From: an uncultured bacterium
Lineage (GTDB): Bacteria; Planctomycetota; Phycisphaerae; Phycisphaerales; SM1A02
NCBI GenBank assembly: GCA_903918555.1
Contig: CAIXEV010000696.1
Coordinates: 1 to 8,796 of the forward strand
DNA: 8,796 nt
Direction of reading: 5' to 3'
Shown here: positions 1 to 5,854 of the stretch, piece by piece
Layout of the letters: every line of letters begins with the position of its first letter
Position numbering within the stretch: position 1 is the stretch's first letter
Notes under the pieces: model-generated
Seen by the model: only the letters and a program-made list of their open reading frames with translations
The model's database searches: none
What the model was told of the DNA's origin: nothing
Translations under genes and position numbers: made by a program

Positions 1-2174
1 AGGCGAACTACGACGAGCGGCGCATGGAGCCGTGCGTGCTGCCGGCGAAGCTGCCGAACCTCCTCGTGAACGGCTCGTCGGGCATCGCCGTCGGCATGTC
101 GAGCACGATGCCGCCGCACAACCTGCGCGAGATCTGCGGCGCGATCGTCGCGACGATCGACGACCCGCTGATCGGCGTCGAGCGCCTCATGGAGTTCGTG
201 CCCGGCCCCGACTTCCCCACCGGCGGCATCATCATGGGCCGACGCGGCATCATGGAGGCGTACGCCACCGGCCGCGGGCGCCTGGTCGTGCGCGGGCGCG
301 TCCACTTCGAGAAGGTCAACCAGCGCGACGCGATCGTGATCGACGAGATCCCCTACCAGGTCTCGCAGGCGGCGCTCATCGAGAAGATCGTCGAGACCGC
401 CAAGGAAGACCGCATCCAGGACATCGCCGATGTGCGCAACCACTCGGGCCGCGACGCCCGCACGCGCATCCAGATCGTGCTCAAGAAGGGCGCGGACCCC
501 GCGGTCGTCGAGAAGCAGCTCTACGAGTTCACGCCGCTCCAGTCGAGCTACTCGATCCAGAACATCGCGCTTGTCAGCCACCAGCCGCGCACGCTGTCGC
601 TGCGGCAGCTGATCCAGTGCTACATCGACCACCGCTGCGACGTCATCCGCCGCCGCTGCGAGTTCGAGCTCCGCCAGGCGCGCCAGGCCGCGCACAAGCT
701 GGAAGGCCTGATCTACGCGGTCTGCGACATCGACGAGGTCATCCGCCTCATCCGCACGAGCCGCACCCGCGACGAGGCGATCCAGCGCCTCATGGAGCGC
801 GCGTTCCGCATCTCGAGCGACTACTCGCGCATCGACATCGTGCCGACGCGCCTCGTCGAGCGCGCCGAGGCGCTCTACGCGGCCGGCAAGGGCGGCGTGT
901 CGCTCACGCGCGTCCAGGCCGAGGCGATCGGCGCGCTGCGCCTGATCCAGCTCGTCGGCCTCGAGATCGAGAAGCTCGCGAAGGAGCTCAACGAGCTGCT
1001 CGCGACGATCGACGAGCTCGAGGCGATCCTCGCGGACCCGCGTCGCATCCTCGGAATCGTGCGCGAGGACACCATCGCGCTCGCCGAGCGCTTCGGCGAC
1101 GACCGCAAGACCGCGATCGAGGGCAACGAAGCCGAGGACTTCGAGCTCGGCGAACTCGTGCCCGAGCACACCGCCGTCCTCACCGTCAGCCACGCGGGCT
1201 ATGTCAAGCGCCTGCCGCTCGACACCTACAAGACGCAGGGCCGCGGAGGCACGGGCATCAAGGGCTCCGACGCCCGCGACGACGACTATGTCGAGCAGGT
1301 GCTCGTCTGCGGCTCGCACGACGACCTCCTCTGCTTCACGAACACGGGCCGCGTCTTCCGCATCAAGGTGTGGCAGATCCCCGAGATGGCGCGCACCGCG
1401 AAGGGCCGCGCGATCGTGAACCTGCTCGAGCTGCGCGAAGGCGAGAAGATCCGCACCTTCCTGCCGATCGAGGACTTCGAGAAGAAGGAGGACTACCTCG
1501 TCTTCGCGACCTCGAAGGGCCGCGTGAAGCGCACGAGCCTGAAGGACTACCGCAACGTCAACCGCGCGGGAATCATCGCCGTCGCGCTCAACGACGGCGA
1601 CAACCTCGTCGGCGTGATCTCGACCTCGGGCACCGACCATGTGCTCCTCGCGACGCGCGAAGGCATGGCGATCCGCTTCGAGGAGGACGACGCGCGCGTG
1701 ATGGGCCGCGACGCGGCGGGCGTGAAGGGCATCGAGCTCGCCGACACCGACGAGGTCGTCGGCATCGTGCGCTGCGACGATGTGCGCGCGCTGCTCACCG
1801 TCACGACGAAGGGCTACGGCAAGCGCACCGCTTTCGGCGAGTACCTCGTCCAGCTCGAGGACGGCTCGACGCGCGCCCAATCGCGCGGCGGCAAGGGCCG
1901 CATCGACATCCAGACCACCGACAAGAACGGTCTCGTCGTCGCCGTGCTGCCGATCGCGCCCGAGGATTCGGTCGTCGTCGTGAGCGAGGGCGGCATGCTC
2001 GTGCGCGTGCCGGCCGCGTCGATCCGCGAGGTCGGCCGCAACACGCAGGGCGTCCGCGTCGTCCGCCTGAAGGACGGAGACGCCGTCGTTGGCGTCGCGA
2101 GCGCGCCGATGGAGGATGCCGACGGCGCCGAGGCCGAGCCGGCACCTGCGCCCGAGCCGGCACCTGAGGCGTGA
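1..2174 (+). CDS. gyrA: DNA gyrase subunit A, 5' end missing
   Basis: This is the A subunit of the type IIA topoisomerase that introduces negative supercoils using ATP hydrolysed by GyrB. The frame is open from base 3; the true start, the active-site tyrosine and the quinolone-resistance region lie upstream of the window. The first visible residues (ANYDERR) align with E. coli GyrA from about residue 147. The block LLVNGSSGIAVGM follows, and its Ile matches the DNA-wedging Ile174 of E. coli. PGPDFPTGGI, GRRGI and EIPYQV are also typical. The C-terminal wrapping domain begins near base 1155 and shows six recurring blade strands, for example VSHAGYVKRL, FTNTGRVFRI and TTKGYGKRT. The GyrA box at 1236-1256 reads QGRGGTG, not QRRGGKG. 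A QSRGGKG copy sits in a later blade at 1878-1898. The protein ends in a short acidic Ala/Pro/Glu tail. ParC is the alternative, but six clear blades and the strong match make GyrA much likelier. Confidence 0.94.
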   Translation, partial: ANYDERRMEPCVLPAKLPNLLVNGSSGIAVGMSSTMPPHNLREICGAIVATIDDPLIGVERLMEFVPGPDFPTGGIIMGRRGIMEAYATGRGRLVVRGRVHFEKVNQRDAIVIDEIPYQVSQAALIEKIVETAKEDRIQDIADVRNHSGRDARTRIQIVLKKGADPAVVEKQLYEFTPLQSSYSIQNIALVSHQPRTLSLRQLIQCYIDHRCDVIRRRCEFELRQARQAAHKLEGLIYAVCDIDEVIRLIRTSRTRDEAIQRLMERAFRISSDYSRIDIVPTRLVERAEALYAAGKGGVSLTRVQAEAIGALRLIQLVGLEIEKLAKELNELLATIDELEAILADPRRILGIVREDTIALAERFGDDRKTAIEGNEAEDFELGELVPEHTAVLTVSHAGYVKRLPLDTYKTQGRGGTGIKGSDARDDDYVEQVLVCGSHDDLLCFTNTGRVFRIKVWQIPEMARTAKGRAIVNLLELREGEKIRTFLPIEDFEKKEDYLVFATSKGRVKRTSLKDYRNVNRAGIIAVALNDGDNLVGVISTSGTDHVLLATREGMAIRFEEDDARVMGRDAAGVKGIELADTDEVVGIVRCDDVRALLTVTTKGYGKRTAFGEYLVQLEDGSTRAQSRGGKGRIDIQTTDKNGLVVAVLPIAPEDSVVVVSEGGMLVRVPAASIREVGRNTQGVRVVRLKDGDAVVGVASAPMEDADGAEAEPAPAPEPAPEA

Positions 2175-2215
2175 TGGATCCGCGCGAACGGCGGTGACCG
2201 CGAGTCCCCGCCTCC

Positions 2216-2219
2216 AAGG
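2216..2219 (+). promoter_or_regulatory. Shine-Dalgarno-like AAGG before exbD
   Basis: AAGG lies eight bases before the ATG at 2228. It is the only plausible ribosome binding site among the six visible gene starts, and no TANNNT hexamer is seen in the 53-base gap after gyrA. Together this suggests that exbD is translated from a longer transcript, probably read through from gyrA. Confidence 0.45.
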
Positions 2220-2227
2220 CCCGCTGC

Positions 2228-2755
2228 ATGTTCAAGGTCCGACGCACACCGCATGAACCCCGCATCGAGCTTGCACCGCTCATCGATGTCATGCTGTTCC
2301 TGCTCACCTTCTTCATCTACAGCGTGATGGTGATGGAGCGCGTCGACCTCATCCCGATGTCGCTGCGCACCTACCAGTCGGGCACCGCCGCGAAGCCGGT
2401 GCCCGCCGCGACGATCTCGGTGGACCTCGACGGCTCGCTCTACCTCGACCGCGTGCCGGTCGCGCTCGATGAACTCGTGCCGAAGCTCGAGGAATCGCGC
2501 GACGAGGCGCCCGATCTGGTCGTCTACCTCGCGCTTGCCGATGGCGACTCGCCGGTCGACCGTTCCGCGATCCTGCTGGACATCTGGGATCGGCTTCAGC
2601 CGGCGAAGTTCAATGTGAACATCGTCGGCCGCCAGCGTCGCGGCCCCGCGACGCGCGAACTTGAGACGCCGCCCGCAAGCGCCCCGGCCACGGGGCCGAC
2701 CGTGCCGACCGTCCCGCGATCATCACCATCGCTCCCGCCTTCGCCCCCGCCTTAG
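2228..2755 (+). CDS. exbD: ExbD/TolR-family biopolymer transport protein
   Basis: This is the small subunit of an ExbB-ExbD (or TolQ-TolR) inner-membrane motor, which uses proton flow to energise a TonB-type or TolA-type protein. The 175-residue protein has a short basic N-terminus (FKVRR) and then the family signature APLIDVMLFLLTFF. Asp20, in the single transmembrane helix at about 17-37, matches the essential proton-carrying Asp25 of E. coli ExbD. Residues about 55-130 form the periplasmic domain, ending near VNIVG. Beyond this is an unusual tail of about 40 residues, rich in Pro, Ser and Thr and ending in PPSPPP, which takes it past the roughly 140 residues of E. coli ExbD. The ATG is supported by AAGG eight bases upstream. 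It lies 53 bases after gyrA and 97 bases before the tonB-like gene. No exbB is present in the window, so the ExbB partner must be encoded elsewhere. TolR is the alternative name; the tonB-like neighbour favours ExbD. Confidence 0.86.
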   Translation: MFKVRRTPHEPRIELAPLIDVMLFLLTFFIYSVMVMERVDLIPMSLRTYQSGTAAKPVPAATISVDLDGSLYLDRVPVALDELVPKLEESRDEAPDLVVYLALADGDSPVDRSAILLDIWDRLQPAKFNVNIVGRQRRGPATRELETPPASAPATGPTVPTVPRSSPSLPPSPPP

Positions 2756-2831
2756 CCCGCGCCTTCCCCTACTTCCTCCACTCGATCGCCCGCCCCCGCC
2801 ACGCCCAGCGCCGCGGGCGGCTGACCGAACC

Positions 2832-2837
2832 TAGGCT
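2832..2837 (+). promoter_or_regulatory. Candidate -10 element (TAGGCT) for the tonB-like gene
   Basis: TAGGCT fits TANNNT and ends 15 bases before the GTG at 2853. A transcript starting about 7 bases after it would have a leader of roughly 8-9 bases to that GTG, or about 36 bases to the ATG at 2880. No -35 element is seen. It supports separate transcription of this gene from gyrA-exbD, but only by analogy with the other gene starts in the window. Confidence 0.35.
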
Positions 2838-2852
2838 TCGGCTCGAGCGCGC

Positions 2853-4520
2853 GTGTCGCTCGCTCCGACCGTGACCCCCATGCAGTGGCTCCGCGCCAAC
2901 CTCCCGATCACGCTTGCGCTGGCGCTGTCGCTCGCGCTGCATCTGCTCGTGGTCTTTCCGGCGCTCGGACTGTTCGGGGGACTCGGCGGACGAGGCGGGC
3001 CCGATGCGACCCAGCCAGTGCGACGCGAGTCGTCCGAAGGCGAGGACCAGAGCAAGGACAAGGACAAGGGCAAGGGCGCCGAGCGCGACCAGGCTGCCGA
3101 GCGCGCCGCCGAGAACTCCCGCCGCACGCTGCAGGAGCGCCGCGACCGCGTGCAGAACCTCCCGCCCGAACTGCGCGACCGCGAGGAGGAGGTCCGGCTC
3201 GGCATCGACGAGAGCACCGCGATCACCATGAACTGGATCGGCTACGACCAGTACGAGCAGCACCTCGCTGAACTCGCGGAGGTCGAGCAGGCCGCCTATC
3301 GACTGCAGGCAGCGAGCGGATCGCGCGGCACGGCGTCGCCGCTCCTTCCGCCTTCTCCACCGTCGCCGTCGGTCGCCGTCTCGCCGAACCCGAGCGACAC
3401 GGGCTTGCCGGCTTCAGCGGCGGGCACCGACGCCGCCACGCCGACGAACCTCGTGTCGCAACCGACGCCCGAGGCCGCGTCGCCCGCCGCATCGACGCCG
3501 CCATCCGAGGCGACCGCCACGCGCGGATCCGACCCGGAACTCGCGCGCCCGCTGCCTGCACCCGAGATGCCGGCCATCGCCCGCCCGGAGCCAGACCGCG
3601 GCGGCCCGGCCGAGGAAGCGCCGAATTCGCAGGACCCGAGTCTTCCGAGCGCGGCCTCGAACCCGGCGACCGACGATCCGCGTCGCGACCCATCCACGGC
3701 GCCCGACGATCCGTCGGTTCCCTCGCCGACGGCGCCGCGCAATCCCGGCAACGGCACGAAGCCCTCGCCACCCGTCGCCGATCCGTCGAAGACCGATCCG
3801 CGCAACGATCCGCGAACGGATCCGACGCAGGAACCGCGGCCATCGGAAACCGATCCGTCGAAGGTGCTCAACCCGGCGGCCCCCGGCACGGCGCCTGATT
3901 CGCCGCCGCGCGACGCGAGCGACCCGAACGCCACCTCGATCAAGCCGCCGCAGGATGCGCCGGTCGACCCGCGCGACCCGAACGCGCCGCGCGATGCCGC
4001 GATCGATCCATCGAAGCAGAATCCGGCGGGCGACCCCGCGGTGCTGCCGACCAACGGCGCGCAAGGCGGCGGCGTGCCCGGCCCGCAGCCTGCCGAAGGC
4101 GAGAGCAAGACCCCGGCGCCGCCCGCGCCCGCCGGCGACCCCGGCGACACGACCGCGAAGACCGGCGAACTCTCCGACCGCGAGAGCGATCCGACCTCGA
4201 TCATCGAGGTGCCGATGACCTCGTGGCGCAACGGCAAGCCGCTTGCGTCGAAGGGCATCGAGTTGAAGCCGGTGCGCCCGCGCTTCACGACGCTCAACAT
4301 GCTCGACGGCATCGCGCGCAATCCGATCGGCGAGCTCGTGATCGGCCGCGACGGCGTGCCGCAGATCGCGCGCATCGTGCGTTCGACGGGCAATCCGAGC
4401 ATCGACGAGGCGATCCGCAGCGCGCTGTTCAAGTGGCGTGCAAGCGGCAAGCAGCTCGAGAAGCTGAAGCCAGGGCAGACGGTGACGATCCGCCTGCGGC
4501 TCATCATGCTCGCGGATTGA
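2853..4520 (+). CDS. TonB-like energy transducer with very long Pro/Asp-rich linker
   Basis: This likely links an inner-membrane ExbB-ExbD motor to outer-membrane or periplasmic partners. Numbering is from GTG 2853 (555 residues). One N-terminal helix spans about 17-41 and contains Ser26-x3-His30, the same spacing as Ser16/His20 in the TonB anchor. A highly charged Lys/Asp/Glu stretch follows (about 58-115). Next is a distinct hydrophobic and aromatic block at about 117-152, including TMNWIGYDQYEQH. The low-complexity linker at about 153-447 is dominated by Pro, Asp, Ala, Ser and Thr and has repeated DPSK motifs. The C-terminal domain (about 465-555) has the TonB pattern: NPIGELVI, then a DG turn, RSTGNPSIDEAI, FKWR and a final hydrophobic strand. 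E. coli TonB has 239 residues, so the linker accounts for most of the extra length. The start is uncertain: GTG 2853, GTG 2871 and ATG 2880 are all in frame and none has a Shine-Dalgarno sequence. All keep the anchor helix. The neighbouring exbD supports the assignment. Confidence 0.8.
   Translation: MSLAPTVTPMQWLRANLPITLALALSLALHLLVVFPALGLFGGLGGRGGPDATQPVRRESSEGEDQSKDKDKGKGAERDQAAERAAENSRRTLQERRDRVQNLPPELRDREEEVRLGIDESTAITMNWIGYDQYEQHLAELAEVEQAAYRLQAASGSRGTASPLLPPSPPSPSVAVSPNPSDTGLPASAAGTDAATPTNLVSQPTPEAASPAASTPPSEATATRGSDPELARPLPAPEMPAIARPEPDRGGPAEEAPNSQDPSLPSAASNPATDDPRRDPSTAPDDPSVPSPTAPRNPGNGTKPSPPVADPSKTDPRNDPRTDPTQEPRPSETDPSKVLNPAAPGTAPDSPPRDASDPNATSIKPPQDAPVDPRDPNAPRDAAIDPSKQNPAGDPAVLPTNGAQGGGVPGPQPAEGESKTPAPPAPAGDPGDTTAKTGELSDRESDPTSIIEVPMTSWRNGKPLASKGIELKPVRPRFTTLNMLDGIARNPIGELVIGRDGVPQIARIVRSTGNPSIDEAIRSALFKWRASGKQLEKLKPGQTVTIRLRLIMLAD
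3780..4016 (+). repeat. Degenerate DPSK-coding repeats in the TonB-like linker
   Basis: The 12-mer GATCCGTCGAAG occurs at 3780-3791 and 3852-3863. A one-base variant (GATCCATCGAAG) lies at 4005-4016. Each encodes Asp-Pro-Ser-Lys, at residues 310, 334 and 385. Shorter DPR, DPN and DPS units lie between them. They sit inside the extended periplasmic linker, and spacing is irregular, so this is a diverged low-complexity repeat and not a clean tandem array. Confidence 0.6.
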
Positions 4521-4577
4521 GCGGGCGCCGGCCGGCTTTCGCAGCCGTGAATCCAGACCACCGCGGCACGAAGGATC

Positions 4578-4604
4578 GTCGCCGATCGCCCGTCCCTCGG
4601 CGAC
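4578..4604. repeat. 8-bp inverted repeat, possible operator or terminator
   Basis: The arms GTCGCCGA (4578-4585) and TCGGCGAC (4597-4604) are perfect reverse complements separated by 11 bases. The second arm ends four bases before the TACCAT hexamer at 4609, so the repeat covers the -35 region of the next gene. It could be a repressor site, or an RNA hairpin ending the tonB-like transcript 58 bases after its stop. There is no T-tract after it, which weakens the terminator reading. In GC-rich DNA a chance origin is possible. Confidence 0.35.
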
Positions 4605-4608
4605 CCTG

Positions 4609-4614
4609 TACCAT
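4609..4614 (+). promoter_or_regulatory. Candidate -10 element (TACCAT), leaderless start
   Basis: TACCAT matches TANNNT and is followed by exactly six bases before the ATG at 4621, so a transcription start about 7 bases downstream falls on the A of the start codon. No Shine-Dalgarno or -35 sequence is seen. TG lies immediately before the hexamer. Confidence 0.5.
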
Positions 4615-4620
4615 CCCGAT

Positions 4621-4971
4621 ATGTCAATACAGCCCCCTCTGCCTCCATCAGGAACGCATCGCCCGACGCCGCCGACGCAGCCGGTCGCCCCCGATGCGTT
4701 CGAGCAGGTGAATCAAGTGGCCGACACGCTCATCGGTCCGAACCTCCGCGTGAAGGACAACCTGATGCAGCTGATCGCCTGCGTCGCCGGCGCCGTGCTC
4801 GGCGGGCTTTCCTGCACGACGGCCGCCCTGATCGTCGGCGGGGATGTCTTCAAGTTCGCCCTGACCGGCACGATCGGCGGCCTCGTCCTCGGACTCTTCG
4901 CGAGCGGAATCGCCCTGATGGTGATCGGGTTCGTGCGCGCCTCAAAGCGCAAGCAGAAGCAAACCTCGTGA
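4621..4971 (+). CDS. Small two-helix membrane protein of unknown function
   Basis: I do not recognise this 116-residue protein. The first 25 residues are rich in Pro and Thr, without the basic charges and cleavage site of a signal peptide. A short polar stretch with VNQVADTLIGPNLRVKDN follows. Two hydrophobic segments at about 51-73 and 81-105 are rich in Gly and Ala (for example GAVLGGLSC and GTIGGLVLGLF) and are joined by a short loop, GGDVFK. The tail is strongly basic (RASKRKQKQ). By the positive-inside rule both ends should be cytoplasmic, giving a hairpin. The ATG is supported by the TACCAT hexamer six bases upstream. Its stop lies 21 bases from the stop of the convergent surE. That it is a real gene is supported by the membrane hairpin, the promoter-like element and its fit between flanking genes. 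No function can be assigned. Confidence 0.72.
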   Translation: MSIQPPLPPSGTHRPTPPTQPVAPDAFEQVNQVADTLIGPNLRVKDNLMQLIACVAGAVLGGLSCTTAALIVGGDVFKFALTGTIGGLVLGLFASGIALMVIGFVRASKRKQKQTS

Positions 4972-4978
4972 TCGCACG

Positions 4979-4990
4979 CGGCGCGCGCCG
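4979..4990. repeat. GC-only palindrome between convergent genes
   Basis: CGGCGCGCGCCG is a perfect 12-bp palindrome filling most of the 21-base gap between the stops of the small membrane protein gene and surE. It could contribute to bidirectional termination, but it has no loop and no T-tract. Palindromes of this composition arise easily in GC-rich DNA. Confidence 0.2.
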
Positions 4991-4992
4991 GC

Positions 4993-5775
4993 TCACGCCA
5001 GCCGCTTGCGCCACTCTGCGATGCGGTGGTAGTCGGTGAGGTCGTACTGCAGCGGCGTCACCGTGATGAAGCGCTCCATCAGCGCCTCGACATCGGTGCC
5101 TTCCTTCGTGTGCAGGAACTTCATGCCGTCGCCGTTCGGCCAGTAGTAGGCCTGCCCGCTCGGCGAGACGCGGCGTTCGTAGTTGTCGATGCCGGCGGCG
5201 GTGTTCATGTTGACGACGCGGATCTCCGGCATCGGCGCATCGGCCGAATGCGTGCGCGGCACATTGATGTTGATCACCGAGTGCGCGTCGATCTCATGCT
5301 GCCGGACGAGGTCGATCGCATGCCGCGCGATCTCCGCCGCGCGGCGCCAGTGCGGCGCGCCGCCACCCATGTGGAGGCTCACGGCGATCGAGGGAACCCC
5401 GAGGAACGCAGCCTCGACCGCGGCGCCGACCGTGCCCGAGTAGATGACGTTGATTCCGACGTTCGCGCCCGAGTTCATGCCCGAGATCACGAGATCCGGC
5501 CGCTGGCCGTCGCCGAAGAGGTCAGGCCAGATCCGCCGCATGCCGAGCTTCACGCAGTCGGCGGGGCGCCCCTCGACCGCGAAGCCGCGCATGTGGGGCG
5601 CAGGCGAGCATTCCTCGACCATCAGCGGCGTGTGGAAGGTGATGCCGTGGCTGGTCGCGCTCTGCCCTTCGCTCGGCGCGATCGTGACGACCTCCCCGAG
5701 ATCGCGGATCGCGGCGTGCAGGGCAGCGATGCCTGGGGCGTGGATGCCATCGTCGTTGGTCAGCATGATCCGCAT
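4993..5775 (-). CDS. surE: 5'/3'-nucleotidase SurE
   Basis: SurE is a metal-dependent phosphatase that removes phosphate from nucleoside 5'- and 3'-monophosphates. It is linked in other bacteria to survival in stationary phase and acts in the cytoplasm. The 260-residue product opens with MRIMLTNDDGIHAPG. Asp8, Asp9 and Ser39 and the Asn of SGMNSGANVG (Asn101) match the four metal ligands known in the family. EGRPADCVK, SGTVGAAVEAAFLGVPSIA and the C-terminal EGTDVEAL...TPLQYDLT are also characteristic. The frame extends upstream to 6081, but the start at 5775 is preferred because the family begins exactly here and TACACT lies nine bases upstream. The usual neighbour pcm is absent. The gene is convergent with the small membrane protein gene and divergent from the glycosyltransferase gene. 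Length and motifs look intact. Confidence 0.96.
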   Translation of the reverse strand: MRIMLTNDDGIHAPGIAALHAAIRDLGEVVTIAPSEGQSATSHGITFHTPLMVEECSPAPHMRGFAVEGRPADCVKLGMRRIWPDLFGDGQRPDLVISGMNSGANVGINVIYSGTVGAAVEAAFLGVPSIAVSLHMGGGAPHWRRAAEIARHAIDLVRQHEIDAHSVININVPRTHSADAPMPEIRVVNMNTAAGIDNYERRVSPSGQAYYWPNGDGMKFLHTKEGTDVEALMERFITVTPLQYDLTDYHRIAEWRKRLA

Positions 5776-5784
5776 GGGGCGCGC

Positions 5785-5790
5785 AGTGTA
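5785..5790 (-). promoter_or_regulatory. Candidate -10 element (TACACT) for surE
   Basis: On the minus strand TACACT is followed by nine bases and then the surE ATG. Transcription would begin within about two bases of the start codon, so the mRNA would be leaderless or nearly so. No -35 or Shine-Dalgarno sequence is seen. Confidence 0.48.
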
Positions 5791-5840
5791 GGGAACCTTC
5801 GCCCCCCGCATGGAGCCCGCTTCGGGCCAACGGGAGCGCG

Positions 5841-5846
5841 TACCAT
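5841..5846 (+). promoter_or_regulatory. Candidate -10 element (TACCAT) for the glycosyltransferase gene
   Basis: TACCAT is followed by eight bases and then GTG at 5855. It is identical to the hexamer before the small membrane protein gene at 4609. It helps choose GTG 5855 over the in-frame ATG at 5810, which would lie upstream of this promoter. No -35 or Shine-Dalgarno sequence is seen. It faces away from the surE promoter; the two hexamers are 50 bases apart. Confidence 0.48.
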
Positions 5847-5854
5847 GGCCGCCT

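Noticed and set aside
32..2167. 711-codon open frame overlapping gyrA on the same strand
   Set aside because: Its translation is almost entirely Arg, Ala, Pro, Gly and His, the composition produced by reading GC-rich coding DNA out of frame. The overlapping frame is clearly GyrA.
2191..2201. GCGGTGACCGC palindrome between gyrA and exbD
   Set aside because: With 5-bp arms and a single central base it cannot form a stable hairpin, and such short palindromes are expected by chance at this GC content.
2787..2819. 7-bp inverted repeat (CGCCCGC / GCGGGCG) after exbD, considered as a terminator
   Set aside because: The loop is 19 bases, there is no T-tract, and several alternative pairings are equally good in this GC-rich stretch.
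4527..4536. GCCGGCCGGC followed by TTT just after the tonB-like gene, considered as a terminator
   Set aside because: A 10-bp palindrome without loop bases and only three T residues does not make a convincing intrinsic terminator.
3296..4648. 450-codon minus-strand frame opposite the tonB-like gene
   Set aside because: It is a Gly/Ser/Ala-rich mirror of the Pro/Asp-rich linker with no recognisable domain. The plus strand has a clear anchor helix and a TonB-type C-terminal domain.
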